In this document: in pieces, positions 44,631-53,323 of the stretch
Layout of the letters: each line of letters starts with the position of its first letter
How positions within the stretch are numbered: position 1 is the first letter of the stretch
From: Xanthomonas euroxanthea
GTDB lineage: Bacteria > Pseudomonadota > Gammaproteobacteria > Xanthomonadales > Xanthomonadaceae
DNA length: 64,000 nt
Assembly (NCBI RefSeq): GCF_900476395.1
Contig: NZ_UIHB01000002.1
Coordinates: forward strand, 62,001-126,000
Direction: 5' to 3'
The notes under the pieces: model-generated
What the model saw: only the letters and a program-made list of their open reading frames with translations
Database searches by the model: none
What the model was told of the DNA's origin: nothing
Position numbers and translations under genes: made by a program

Positions 44631-46196
44631 TTGACCACTTCCACCTTGCCGGGCCCCACTGCCGGTGCGCGGCTGCCGCGCCAGATTCCCTTCATCATCG
44701 GCAACGAAGCCTGCGAGCGTTTCAGCTTCTACGGGATGCGCAACATCCTGGTGCAGTTCCTGATCACCTCGCTGCTGTTGCAGGAAGTCAGCGGGCCCGG
44801 CCGTGAGGCCGAGGCCAAGCACATCCTGCACAGTTTCATGATCGGGGTGTTTTTCTTCCCGCTACTCGGCGGTTGGCTGGCCGATCGCTTCTTCGGCAAA
44901 TACAACACCATCCTGTGGTTCAGCCTGGTGTATTGCGCCGGCCATGCCTGCCTGGCGCTGTTCGAAGGCAGCCGCAGCGGATTCTTCCTCGGGCTGGGCT
45001 TGATTGCGCTGGGTGCGGGCGGCATCAAGCCGCTGGTGGCCTCGTTCATGGGCGACCAGTTCGACCAATCCAACAAGCACCTGGCCAAGGTGGTGTTCGA
45101 CGGCTTCTACTGGATCATCAACTTCGGCTCGTTGTTTGCCTCCTTGTTGATCCCGCTGGCGCTGAAGCATCTCGGCCCGGCGTGGGCGTTCGGCATTCCC
45201 GGCATCCTGATGTTCGTGGCCACGCTGGTGTTCTGGCTGGGCCGCAGGCGCTATGTGCGGGTGCCGTTGCCGCCGAAGGATCCGCACGGCTTCGGTACGG
45301 TGGTGCGCACTGCATTGCTGGCCCAGGCGCCGGGGCAGGGCCGTCCGGGCCTGATGCTGGCAATCGTCTCGGTGCTGCTGGCGCTGGCCTGCGTCGCGCT
45401 GGTCGACCAGCTCGGCATCGTCATCTGCCTGTGCATGGCGCTGGTGCTGTTGCTGGCCGGCATCGGTGGCGGCACCTGGTGGCAGCTGGAGCGTGCGCGT
45501 GGCGTCCATCCCGATACCGCGGTCGAAGGCGTGCGCGCGCTGCTGCGGGTGCTGGTGATCTTCGCGCTGGTGACGCCGTTCTTCTCGCTGTTCGACCAGA
45601 AGGCCTCCACCTGGGTGCTGCAGGGGCGCGAGATGACGATGCCGGCCTGGTTCACCGCCTCGCAGATGCAGGCGCTCAATCCGCTGCTGGTGATGCTGCT
45701 GATCCCGTTCAACAATCTGGTGCTGTATCCGCTGCTGCGGCGTGGCGGCTGGGAGCCGACCGCGCTGCGTCGCATGACTTGCGGCATCGCCTTCGGCGGC
45801 CTGGCCTGGATCACGGTCGGTGCCATCCAGATCAGCATGGACGGCGGCGAGCCGATGCATATCGCCTGGCAGATCCTGCCCTATGCGCTGCTGACCTTCG
45901 GCGAGGTGCTGGTGTCGGCCACCGGGATCGAGTTCGCCTACAGCCAGGCACCGCCGTCGATGAAGGGCGTGGTGATGAGCTTCTGGTACCTGACCACCAC
46001 GGTGGGCAATCTATGGGTGCTGCTGTCGAACGTGGCGGTACGCAATGCGACGGTGACCTCCCACATCGCCGATACTGGACTCAGTGAGGCGGCATTTCTG
46101 ATGTTCTTCTTCGCGGCCTTCGCGTTTCTGGCGGCACTGGCCTTCGGCCTGTACGCGCGCCGGTATCGCATGGTCGACAATTACCGTTCTGCCTGA
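44631..46196 (+). CDS. Proton-dependent oligopeptide transporter (POT family)
   Basis: A 521-residue inner-membrane symporter for di- and tripeptides with 12-14 membrane segments. The PTR2 signature IIGNEACERFSFYGMRNIL is near residues 17-35, carrying the ExxER proton motif, and GTGGIKP-like GAGGIKPLVASFMGDQFD is near 124-142. The only suitable start is TTG 44631 (LTTSTLPGP); no in-frame ATG precedes the signature. It is followed 7 bp later by the rhomboid gene, so the two are likely cotranscribed. Confidence 0.92.
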   Translation: MTTSTLPGPTAGARLPRQIPFIIGNEACERFSFYGMRNILVQFLITSLLLQEVSGPGREAEAKHILHSFMIGVFFFPLLGGWLADRFFGKYNTILWFSLVYCAGHACLALFEGSRSGFFLGLGLIALGAGGIKPLVASFMGDQFDQSNKHLAKVVFDGFYWIINFGSLFASLLIPLALKHLGPAWAFGIPGILMFVATLVFWLGRRRYVRVPLPPKDPHGFGTVVRTALLAQAPGQGRPGLMLAIVSVLLALACVALVDQLGIVICLCMALVLLLAGIGGGTWWQLERARGVHPDTAVEGVRALLRVLVIFALVTPFFSLFDQKASTWVLQGREMTMPAWFTASQMQALNPLLVMLLIPFNNLVLYPLLRRGGWEPTALRRMTCGIAFGGLAWITVGAIQISMDGGEPMHIAWQILPYALLTFGEVLVSATGIEFAYSQAPPSMKGVVMSFWYLTTTVGNLWVLLSNVAVRNATVTSHIADTGLSEAAFLMFFFAAFAFLAALAFGLYARRYRMVDNYRSA

Positions 46197-46203
46197 GGTC
46201 CGC

Positions 46204-46812
46204 ATGATTACCCTGATCCTGATCGCCGTCACCGGCATCGTCTCGTGGATGGCGTTCAACAACCGCAAGTTGGCCGACCGGCTGGTGCTGTGGCCGCCGG
46301 CGCTGGACAAGCACAAGCAGTACGACCGCCTGGTCACCTACGGCTTCATCCATGCCGACCTGGGCCACCTGGTCTTCAACATGATCACGCTGTTCTTCTT
46401 CGGCCGGGTGATCGAAAACGTGATGACCCAGCTGACCGGCAGCGTGCTGACCTATCCGCTGTTCTATCTGGCGGCGCTGGTGGTCTCGATCCTGCCCAGC
46501 TATCTGAAGAACCAGAACAACCCGAACTATCTCAGCCTGGGCGCCTCCGGCGCGGTGTCGGCGGTGTTGTTCGCCTTCATCCTGCTGCAGCCGTGGACCA
46601 TCATCCTGGTGCTGTTCATTCCGGCGCCGGCGATCATCTACGCGGTGTTCTACGTCGGCTACAGCCTGTGGATGGACCGCCGCGGCGGCGACCGCATCAA
46701 CCACAGCGCGCACCTGGCCGGTGCCGCGTTCGGCGTGATGTTCATGCTGATCATGGAGCCGCGCGTGCTGCAGGTATTCCTGGAGCAGCTGTCCAACCCG
46801 CGTTTCGGCTGA
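46204..46812 (+). CDS. Rhomboid-family intramembrane serine protease
   Basis: A 202-residue membrane protein with about six hydrophobic segments. The catalytic Ser115 is in YLSLGASGAVSA and the catalytic His170 in HSAHLAGA. HADLGHLVFNM near residues 50-60 is the conserved HxxxN part of helix 2. All residues required for activity are present. Rhomboids cleave membrane proteins inside the bilayer; no substrate is suggested by the surroundings. It starts 7 bp after the transporter stop. Confidence 0.93.
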   Translation: MITLILIAVTGIVSWMAFNNRKLADRLVLWPPALDKHKQYDRLVTYGFIHADLGHLVFNMITLFFFGRVIENVMTQLTGSVLTYPLFYLAALVVSILPSYLKNQNNPNYLSLGASGAVSAVLFAFILLQPWTIILVLFIPAPAIIYAVFYVGYSLWMDRRGGDRINHSAHLAGAAFGVMFMLIMEPRVLQVFLEQLSNPRFG

Positions 46813-46953
46813 TAGCGGCGGGCACGCGCGCCGCTGGCCGCAGGCGGGCATGCGCGGTAGGTCGAAGTGGTGGCAATAGCGGGTCGCCTTGGGCGACCGG
46901 GCCAGGACCAGCGCCAACGCGCGATGGGTCCTGGCGAGTGATGCGATGCCGGC

Positions 46954-47154
46954 TCAGGCCGCGTCGCGCTTCTGCCCGTTACCGACGCTGCTGGTGGGCA
47001 CCGCGCCGTAGGCCTGCTGCAGGCGCTGGTACACCGTGTCGTTGAGCTGCGCGAAGTCGGGGTTGTGGGTGTCGCCCTTGATGGCGAACTGGAACAAGCC
47101 TTCCAGCAGCGAGCTATCGCTGTCTGCGCTGTGTCCTGCCGAATCGTTGTGCAT
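46954..47154 (-). CDS. Small hypothetical protein, 66 residues
   Basis: A 66-residue soluble protein from ATG 47154 with GAGGAG 8 bp upstream, which supports real translation. It has Ser/Asp-rich ends around SLLEGLFQFAIKGDTHNPDFAQLNDTVYQRLQQAYG, probably helical. No Cys, no membrane segment, no motif known to me. It stands alone between the rhomboid gene and a GNAT-like gene on the other strand. Confidence 0.6.
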   Translation of the reverse strand: MHNDSAGHSADSDSSLLEGLFQFAIKGDTHNPDFAQLNDTVYQRLQQAYGAVPTSSVGNGQKRDAA

Positions 47155-47371
47155 GCGGTGACTCCTCGTAGGTAAGGCGAAGGCCTTGGCAGGTCGTACC
47201 GCCCCCAGTGGCAACGGGCGCCTTCGGCTGAGCTATCGGCGCGGCGCGAGCGAACTTAAGTGCCTGCTCGGCAGGCTGCGCGGGCAGTCACGGCATCGAT
47301 TCATTTTCACGCAGGCGCGGCGCCGCGCTGGTCACACTGATCGTCATCGTCACTGCCTCGTGCAGACCACC

Positions 47372-47656
47372 ATGGAGGCAGCGAAAGTGCAGGCAGATCA
47401 CGATTCCGCGCAGCAGCTTTTCAGCGTAGACACCGATGGACAACATGCCGAGCTGGCCTACCGCCTTGAAGGCGAGCGCATGACCATCACCCACACGCAG
47501 GTGCCGGACGCGATCGCCGGGCGCGGCATTGCCGCAGCGCTGGTCGAGGCGGCCCTGGCCCATGCACGCCAGCAGGGCTACAAGGTCGTGCCTGCCTGCA
47601 GTTACGCGCAGGCGTATATCCGGCGGCACCAACAGTTTCAGGATCTGCTGGCCTGA
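47372..47656 (+). CDS. Small GNAT-like acetyltransferase (YjdJ type)
   Basis: A 94-residue protein of the short GNAT group. AELAYRLEGERMTITHTQVPDAIAGRGIAAALVEAALAHARQQGYKVVPACSYAQAYI contains the acetyl-CoA motif (V/I)xxxxxGRGIAxxLV and the downstream VxPxCxxAxxY typical of YjdJ/Gtl1-like proteins. These are about half the size of normal GNATs and their substrate is not established. ATG 47372 is chosen; a GTG five codons later is possible. Confidence 0.85.
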   Translation: MEAAKVQADHDSAQQLFSVDTDGQHAELAYRLEGERMTITHTQVPDAIAGRGIAAALVEAALAHARQQGYKVVPACSYAQAYIRRHQQFQDLLA

Positions 47657-47706
47657 GCGGCGGCAGCGTGTCTTTGCAGATGATGTATCGAAGGGAGCAG
47701 GCGGGA

Positions 47707-48552
47707 ATGGGGCGGTTGTCAGGAGTGAACGCAGTCCGGGGCTTGCTGATGCTGGCGGTGCTGGCAGGCTGTAGCCAGCGCGCGCCGACGACGGCCGAAT
47801 CGGCAGAGCCGGCCGCCGAGGCGAGCGTTGCGACGGCACCGCCGGCAGAGCCTGTGCTTGTGCAAAGCGGCCCGCTGGAAGACGTGATCGAGCACGCGCC
47901 CGCCTATATGGTAGGTATCAGTTATCCGCGCGGGCTGGACGCATTTCCCGAACTGAGCGCGCTGATCCGCAGCTATGCGCAGGCAGCGCGTGCCGAACTC
48001 ATGCAGGCGGTGTCCGGGCTCGGCAACGACAAGCCGGCTGCGCCCTACGAATTGTCGCTGGCGTTCGAGACCGTGTTGCAGACCCCGGACCTGATCGTCG
48101 TGTCCGCCGACGGCAGCCGCTACACCGGTGGTGCGCATGGCGAACCGTTGGTGGCGCGCTTCGTTTGGCTGGCCAAAGAGCGCAGGCAATTGACCGCGCA
48201 GGCCCTGATTCCGGACCCGGCAGGCTGGGAAGCGATCGGGCGCGAGGTCGCAGTGCAATTGCACAACGCCGCCGCCCAACGCGTGGAAGCCGAGCGTGTG
48301 CCGGTCGAAGAGCAGGCCGCGCAGGTGGCCTCGGCCGATCGCATGATTGCCGAAGGCACTGCGGCGCAGGTCGACAACTTTGCCCAGTTCGTGCCGGTGC
48401 TCAATGCTGCCGGGCAGATCACCGCGCTTCGGTTCGTGTTTCCGCCGTACCAGGTGGGGCCGTACTCGGATGGCACGCAGACGGCCGAGGTCGCTGCCTC
48501 GACGTTGTTGGCGTGGGTCGCGCCGGAATATGTACATCTCTTCGCACGCTGA
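47707..48552 (+). CDS. Lipoprotein with DUF3298/RsiV-like domain
   Basis: A 281-residue lipoprotein. MGRLSGVNAVRGLLMLAVLAGCSQ ends in a lipobox, followed by an Ala/Glu-rich linker to about residue 55. The C-terminal part has FETVLQTPDLIVVSADGSRYTGGAHGEPLVARFVW and PPYQVGPYSDGTQTAEV, the pattern of the DUF3298/DUF4163 domain of RsiV-type and lysozyme-binding or inhibitor-like proteins. ATG 47707 has GGAG 9 bp upstream. Function unproven. Confidence 0.78.
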   Translation: MGRLSGVNAVRGLLMLAVLAGCSQRAPTTAESAEPAAEASVATAPPAEPVLVQSGPLEDVIEHAPAYMVGISYPRGLDAFPELSALIRSYAQAARAELMQAVSGLGNDKPAAPYELSLAFETVLQTPDLIVVSADGSRYTGGAHGEPLVARFVWLAKERRQLTAQALIPDPAGWEAIGREVAVQLHNAAAQRVEAERVPVEEQAAQVASADRMIAEGTAAQVDNFAQFVPVLNAAGQITALRFVFPPYQVGPYSDGTQTAEVAASTLLAWVAPEYVHLFAR

Positions 48553-48577
48553 GGTGTCACCCGGCAGACGATGTGAT

Positions 48578-48596
48578 TGAATGGCTTGGCCATTCA
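48578..48596. promoter_or_regulatory. Palindromic operator candidate before the MarR gene
   Basis: TGAATGGC-TTG-GCCATTCA is a perfect 8-bp inverted repeat with a 3-bp spacer, 22 bp before the MarR-type gene. It sits inside an outer TGATT (48574-48578)/AATCA pair. Size and position fit a MarR dimer site for autoregulation. Confidence 0.6.
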
Positions 48597-48618
48597 GTAA
48601 TGTAATCAAACGGGTGAT

Positions 48619-49119
48619 ATGAGTAGTTTCGATCCAACCGCACGTCGCGTGGACCACACCTGTGTGCGCTATCCGGCGTTTCCGCGGGAACCGGCCGTCC
48701 TGGTGAGGCTGATCAAGCATCTCTACAAGCGGCTGCACACGCAAGGGTGTGTGCGGTTGAAGCCCTACGGCATCAGCCCGCCGGAGTACGAGATTCTGAT
48801 GATGCTCTACGGCACCCCGGAGCAGGCGATCACGCCCACCGAGGTGGCCGAGGCTGCCAGCGAGAAGCCGGCCAACATCACCCGCCTCACCGATCAGTTG
48901 TGCGAGAAGGGATTGATCGCGCGGGGCAGCAGTCCGGACGATCGACGCAAGATCATGCTGACCTTGCAGCCTGCGGGGTTGGCGTTGATCAACAGTCTGC
49001 TGCCCGATGCCTGCACGCTGCTCAATGCAGAGACGTCCGGCATCAGCGATGCCGAGCAGGTGCGGCTGGAAAAGCTGTTGAGGAAACTGCTCGACGGCGT
49101 GGATTCGGTCGAGCTCTGA
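48619..49119 (+). CDS. MarR-family transcriptional regulator (possibly HpaR)
   Basis: A 166-residue winged-helix regulator: GISPPEYEILMMLYGTPEQAITPTEVAEAASEKPANITRLTDQLCEKGLIAR is the DNA-binding part and GSSPDDRRKIMLTLQPAG the wing with the DxRxxxLxLT motif. It is longer at the N-terminus than EmrR, with two Cys (residues 15 and 44) that could be redox-active. Xanthomonas campestris has a MarR regulator called HpaR that controls extracellular protease and virulence. Chromosomal context makes this a candidate, but I cannot confirm identity. A palindrome lies just upstream. Confidence 0.85.
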   Translation: MSSFDPTARRVDHTCVRYPAFPREPAVLVRLIKHLYKRLHTQGCVRLKPYGISPPEYEILMMLYGTPEQAITPTEVAEAASEKPANITRLTDQLCEKGLIARGSSPDDRRKIMLTLQPAGLALINSLLPDACTLLNAETSGISDAEQVRLEKLLRKLLDGVDSVEL

Positions 49120-49170
49120 GCGCGGCGTTTGCGCCGACTGCAGCAGGTCTTCTGATGGCGACCAACAAAA

Positions 49171-49198
49171 ACGCCGCCCGGATCGCTCCGGGCGGCGT
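49171..49198. terminator. Hairpin terminator between convergent marR and M3 peptidase genes
   Basis: ACGCCGCCCGGA (49171-49182), loop TCGC, TCCGGGCGGCGT (49187-49198): a perfect 12-bp stem with AACAAAAA on one side and CTTCATTTC on the other. It serves both converging genes. Confidence 0.85.
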
Positions 49199-49219
49199 CT
49201 TCATTTCACTGTATTGCGA

Positions 49220-51418
49220 TTACGGCTTGGACTGCGGCGCTTCCGGTGTGGCGCCATCGCCGCCTTGCGCGCTCAGGCCGCGCTTCTCGAGCAGCGGCTC
49301 GATCTGCGGCGCATGGCCGGCAAAGTTCTGGAACAGCTGCATCGCATCGACGCTGCCGCCGCGCGAGAGCAGGGTCTGACGGAACCGGTCGCCGTTGGCG
49401 CGGCTCAACCCGCCGTGCTGCTTGAACCACTGCTGGGTGTTGGCGTCGAGCACTTCCGACCAGATGTAGGCGTAGTAGCCGGCCGCGTAACCGCCCATGA
49501 TGTGGCTGAAATACGGGGTCTTGTAGCGTGGCGGCACCGGCGCGTAGGCGATGCCGTCCTGCTGCAGGGCCTTGGCCTCGAAGGCCATCACGCCGGCGGC
49601 GTCGGGCACCTGGCTGGCGCTGATCTGGTGCCAGTTCTGATCGAGCATGGCCGCACCCAGGTACTCGGTGGTGGCAAAGCCCTGGTTGAACTTGGACGCG
49701 GCAATCACCTTGTCCAGCAGGGCCTGCGGCATCGGCGTGCCGTTCTGGTAATGCTTGGCGTAGTTCTTCAGGATCGACGGCTCGTCGGCCCACATCTCGT
49801 TGACCTGCGAGGGGAACTCGACGAAGTCGCGCGGCACGCTGGTGCCGGAGAAATACGGGTATTTGACGTCCGAGAACATGCCGTGCAGCGCATGGCCGAA
49901 CTCATGGAACATGGTGGTCACTTCATCCCAGGTCAGCAGCGTCGGCTGGCCGGCCGGCGGCTTGGGGATGTTGAGGTGGTTGGCGACCACCGGCTTGAAA
50001 CCGGTCAGCGCCGACTGCGACACGTAGGAGTTCATCCAGGCGCCGCCGCGCTTGGATTCGCGTGCGTACATGTCGGCGATGAAGATCGCCAGCTGCTTGC
50101 CGTCGGCGTCGAACACGTCATAGACGGTGATGTCGTCGCGGTAGGTCGGCAGGTCGGTGCGCTGCTTGAAGGTCAGGCCATATTCCTGGTTGGCCGCGTA
50201 GAACACGCCGTTTTCCAGCACGTTCTTCAGCTCGAAGTACGGCTTGAGCTGGGATTCGTCGAAGTTGTACTTGGCCTGGCGCACCTTCTCGCTGTAGTAG
50301 GCCCAGTCCCAGGCCTCGAGCTTGAAGCTCGGCTTGCCTGCGGCCTTCTGTTCCTTGTCGATCATCGCCTGCAGGTCGGCCGCCTCGCGCTTGGCGTTGG
50401 CCACCGCCGCCGGTGCCAGCTTGCCCAGCATCGCGTTGACCGCTTCGGGCGTCTTGGCGGTCTGGTTTTCCAGCGAATAGGCCGCGTAGGTCGGGAAGCC
50501 GAGCAGCTTGGCCTTGTCGGCGCGCAGCTTCATGATGCGCGACACCAGCGCGGTGTTGTCGTACTGGCCACCGTGGCTGCCACGCGAAACCGAGGCGTCG
50601 TAGATCTTCTTGCGCAGTTCGCGATTCTTCAACTGTGTCAGCGGCGGCTGGCCGGTGGTGTTGAGCAGCGCGATCACGTACTTGCCGTCGAGCTTGCGCG
50701 CCTTGGCGGCTTCGGCGGCGGCGGCGATCTGCTCCTCGGACAGGCCATCGAGCTGCTTGACGTCATCGACGACGACGGCAGCGGCATTGACTTCGGCCAG
50801 CACGTTCTGGCTGAAGGTGGTGCCCAGGTTGGCCAGCTCGGCATTCATCGCCTTGAGCGTGGTCTTGTCGGCATCGGAGAGCTTGGCGCCGTCGCGGACG
50901 AAATCGCTGTAGTACTTCTCGACCAGGCGCACGCCTTGCGCGTCCAGGCCCAGCTGGTTGCGTTGGTCGTACAGCGTCTGGATGCGCGCGAACAGCTTGC
51001 CGTTGAGCGAGATCGCGTCACGGTGCGCGGCGAACTTCGCCGAGTAGTCGGCCTGCAGTTTCTTGCGCGCGTCGTTGGTGTCGGCACCGACCAGGTTGAA
51101 GAACACCGTGGTGGCGCGATCGAGCGTGGCGCCGCTTTTTTCCAGCGCGATGAGGGTGTTGTCGAAGCTCGGCTTGGCTTTCTGGTTGGCGATCTTGTCC
51201 ACTTCCTTCAACTGCTCGGCCATGCCGGCGTCGAAGGCGGGTGCGAAGTCGCTGTCGGTGATCTTGTCGAACTGCGGGTAGTGCAGCGGCAGCGTGCTGT
51301 CTGCGAAGAACGGATTGGCGTGGGTGGCGGCCTGCGTGGTGGCAGGTGCGGCGATGCTGTAGGACGGCATGGCAAGTCCCAGGGAAGCGGCCAGGGCAAA
51401 GGCGAGACGGGTGGTCAA
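49220..51418 (-). CDS. dcp: M3-family zinc oligopeptidase (Dcp-like dipeptidyl carboxypeptidase)
   Basis: A protein of about 732 residues. The N-terminal LAFALAASLGLAMPSYSIAA is a signal peptide, so the enzyme is periplasmic. The zinc site HEFGHALHGM lies in TWDEVTTMFHEFGHALHG, with the third ligand in the downstream VEFPSQVNEMW stretch. These place it in M3 near Dcp, which removes C-terminal dipeptides. I start at TTG 51418 because GGAG lies 8 bp upstream and the signal peptide follows directly; no ATG is well placed. It complements the M14 peptidase and POT transporter in peptide use. Confidence 0.92.
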   Translation of the reverse strand: MTTRLAFALAASLGLAMPSYSIAAPATTQAATHANPFFADSTLPLHYPQFDKITDSDFAPAFDAGMAEQLKEVDKIANQKAKPSFDNTLIALEKSGATLDRATTVFFNLVGADTNDARKKLQADYSAKFAAHRDAISLNGKLFARIQTLYDQRNQLGLDAQGVRLVEKYYSDFVRDGAKLSDADKTTLKAMNAELANLGTTFSQNVLAEVNAAAVVVDDVKQLDGLSEEQIAAAAEAAKARKLDGKYVIALLNTTGQPPLTQLKNRELRKKIYDASVSRGSHGGQYDNTALVSRIMKLRADKAKLLGFPTYAAYSLENQTAKTPEAVNAMLGKLAPAAVANAKREAADLQAMIDKEQKAAGKPSFKLEAWDWAYYSEKVRQAKYNFDESQLKPYFELKNVLENGVFYAANQEYGLTFKQRTDLPTYRDDITVYDVFDADGKQLAIFIADMYARESKRGGAWMNSYVSQSALTGFKPVVANHLNIPKPPAGQPTLLTWDEVTTMFHEFGHALHGMFSDVKYPYFSGTSVPRDFVEFPSQVNEMWADEPSILKNYAKHYQNGTPMPQALLDKVIAASKFNQGFATTEYLGAAMLDQNWHQISASQVPDAAGVMAFEAKALQQDGIAYAPVPPRYKTPYFSHIMGGYAAGYYAYIWSEVLDANTQQWFKQHGGLSRANGDRFRQTLLSRGGSVDAMQLFQNFAGHAPQIEPLLEKRGLSAQGGDGATPEAPQSKP

Positions 51419-51854
51419 GAGGGTTGCTCCAAAGTGCGAACCGCCGAGGCTACCCCAGCCGGGCCGGACAGGCGTGTGACAAAAGGCATGGCTGCAAGGT
51501 CCTCGCCTTGCCATCAGGCGGACGCGAGCGGTGCGCGCCTTGCGGGCCCAGGACTGCTGACGCCGTGCGTGCGCCGCCGCCGGACGGGCGCTGCCGATAC
51601 GCGCTGCGGCACGTTTTCCATTTGGCTGCATGCCGGCTGCCCGGCGAGCTGCCGATCTGCCTGCCTGGCCGATGCTGGCCGCTAGCGCGCAGTGCCAGCG
51701 GCCGGCCACGGTCGGGATCATCGGGTAGGGCCAGGTGGCTGCGGCAACGGGTCCGTCGAAAACCGCCTTTTCCCCGGCTGACACGCTTGCGATCGCGATG
51801 CCGCGCTGCGGGCCGTTGCGTTACGCTGCCCTGCTTGCACACAGCGGGGCGGCC
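51419..51854. other. Divergent intergenic region, M3 peptidase and glutathione peroxidase
   Basis: 436 bp. Frames stay open here on both strands because of the high GC content, but none shows a conserved protein or a ribosome site. I identify no repeat or clear promoter. Confidence 0.5.
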
Positions 51855-52343
51855 ATGAGCGACATCTCAACGTTTGAATTCACCGACCTGGACGGTCGTA
51901 CACAGTCGATGCGCGATTACGCCGGCAAGGTGGTGCTGGTGGTCAATGTCGCCTCGAAATGCGGCTTTACCCCGCAATACGCAGGCCTGCAGGCGCTGTG
52001 GCAGCGCTATCGCGAGCGTGGTCTGGTGGTGATCGGGTTTCCCTGCGACCAGTTCGGTCACCAGGAGCCGGGCGATGCCGCGCAGATCCGCCAGTTCTGC
52101 TCGCTCGATTATGCCGTGGATTTTCCGCTGGCCGAGAAGGTCGAGGTCAACGGCAGCGGCGCGCATCCGCTGTGGCGGTGGCTCAAGCACGAACAGCGTG
52201 GCGTGCTGGGATCGGAAGCGATCAAGTGGAACTTCACCAAGTTCCTGATCGGCCGCGATGGCACGGTGCTGGAGCGTTACGCGCCGACGACAAAACCCGA
52301 AGCGCTGGCAGCGGATATCGAGCGCGCGTTAGTTGAATCGTAG
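51855..52343 (+). CDS. Glutathione peroxidase family thiol peroxidase
   Basis: A 162-residue peroxidase. The catalytic Cys36 is in VNVASKCGFTPQY, the Gln in FPCDQFGHQEPG (Gln70) and the Trp in IKWNFTKFLIG. The enzyme uses Cys, not selenocysteine. Cys64 in FPCDQF is in the position of many bacterial homologues; whether the reductant is thioredoxin or glutathione is unclear. It reduces organic hydroperoxides. The TAG stop is part of a REP-like palindrome. Confidence 0.93.
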   Translation: MSDISTFEFTDLDGRTQSMRDYAGKVVLVVNVASKCGFTPQYAGLQALWQRYRERGLVVIGFPCDQFGHQEPGDAAQIRQFCSLDYAVDFPLAEKVEVNGSGAHPLWRWLKHEQRGVLGSEAIKWNFTKFLIGRDGTVLERYAPTTKPEALAADIERALVES

Positions 52344-52406
52344 GAGCGCACCTGGGCGCGATGAGGCATTACCGGGAACGCTTCATCGCGCCCGGGTGCG
52401 CTCCTA
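52341..52406. repeat. REP-like inverted repeat overlapping the gpx stop codon
   Basis: Arms 52341-52364 (TAGGAGCGCACCTGGGCGCG and ATGA) and 52383-52406 (TCATCGCGCCCGGGTGCGCT and CCTA) are inverted repeats with one mismatch and an 18-nt loop. The first three bases are the stop codon of the peroxidase gene. The GTAGGAGCGC head resembles REP elements of pseudomonads and xanthomonads. In RNA it would make a very stable 3-prime hairpin. Confidence 0.85.
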
Positions 52407-52464
52407 CGGCGGTTGGTTCCGCACAGGAAACGCCGCATCGCGCTGACGTCTCACGCGCGCCGCA

Positions 52465-53244
52465 TCATTTCTCGACGAAGGCGCGCTCGAACACGTAATG
52501 CCCCGGCGTGCCGATGCGTGGCGAGGTCTGGAAGCCACGCGCGTCCAGCAGGGTGCGCAGGTCGGCCAGCATCTGCGGGCTGCCGCAGATCATGAAGCGG
52601 TCGTTGGCCGGATCCAGCGGCGGCAAGCCCAGCGTGTGCTGCATGCGGCCATCGGCCATCAGTTCGGTCAGGCGGCCCTGATTGGCGAACGCCTCGCGCG
52701 TCACCGCCGGGTAATACAGCAACTTCTCGCGCAGCAGGTCGCCGAGGAATTCGTGCTGCGGCAGCTCGCGCTCGAAGTAGTCGCGGTAGGCCAGATCCTG
52801 CACGAAGCGCACGCCCTGGGTCAGGATCACCTTGTCGAAACGCTCGTAGGTTTCCGGATCCTTGATCACCGACAACCACGGCGCCAGGCCGGTGCCGGTG
52901 CCCAGCAGGTACAGATTGCGGCCCGGGTGCAGGTCGCTGATCAGCAGCGTGCCGGTGGGCTTCTTGCCGACCAGCACCTTGTCACCGGGCTGGATGTGCT
53001 GCAGCCGCGAGGTCAGCGGGCCATCCGGCACCTTGATGCTGAAGAACTCCAGATGTTCTTCCCAATTAGCACTGGCGATCGAGTACGCCCGCAGCAGCGG
53101 GCGGGTCTCGGTCTCCAGGCCGATCATCACGAACTGCCCGTTCTCGAAGCGGAAACCGGCATCGCGGGTGGTGGTGAAGCTGAAGTAGGCATCGGTCCAG
53201 TGGCGGACCTCAAGCACCGTTTCGGCGCCGAAAGCGGAAGACAT
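52465..53244 (-). CDS. fpr: Ferredoxin/flavodoxin-NADP reductase
   Basis: A 259-residue FAD enzyme that exchanges electrons between NADPH and ferredoxin or flavodoxin. It shows FRFENGQFVMIGLE, the FAD motif RAYSIAS near residues 53-59, LYLLGTGTGLAPWLSVI for NADP binding near 110-125, MICGSPQML, and a C-terminal HYVFERAFVEK typical of the bacterial subclass I enzymes. ATG 53244 gives the usual length. In relatives it is induced by oxidative stress; a long inverted repeat lies 46 bp upstream. Confidence 0.95.
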   Translation of the reverse strand: MSSAFGAETVLEVRHWTDAYFSFTTTRDAGFRFENGQFVMIGLETETRPLLRAYSIASANWEEHLEFFSIKVPDGPLTSRLQHIQPGDKVLVGKKPTGTLLISDLHPGRNLYLLGTGTGLAPWLSVIKDPETYERFDKVILTQGVRFVQDLAYRDYFERELPQHEFLGDLLREKLLYYPAVTREAFANQGRLTELMADGRMQHTLGLPPLDPANDRFMICGSPQMLADLRTLLDARGFQTSPRIGTPGHYVFERAFVEK

Positions 53245-53289
53245 ACCGGTAAGTGTCGTGGGAAGAGTACCGGCCAATTCTACCTCAAG

Positions 53290-53322
53290 CCGGCCAAATG
53301 AGATGAACTCTCATTTGGCTGG
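53290..53322. promoter_or_regulatory. Inverted repeat upstream of fpr
   Basis: CCAAATGAGA-TGAAC-TCTCATTTGG (53294-53318) is a perfect 10-bp inverted repeat, extended on both sides to 14 bp with one G-T pair. It lies 46 bp upstream of the fpr start on the minus strand. There is no T-run on the minus side, so an operator is as likely as a terminator of the preceding ABC gene. Confidence 0.55.
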
Positions 53323-53323
53323 G

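Noticed and set aside
48541-48565. Possible plant-inducible promoter box (TTCGC-N15-TTCGC) before the MarR gene
   Set aside because: The first half TTCGC is present at 48541, but 15 bp later the sequence is CCGGC, which matches the second half at only two of five positions.
51419-51854. Coding frames in the gap between M3 peptidase and glutathione peroxidase
   Set aside because: Open only because of base composition; no ribosome site, no family similarity, and they extend into both neighbours.
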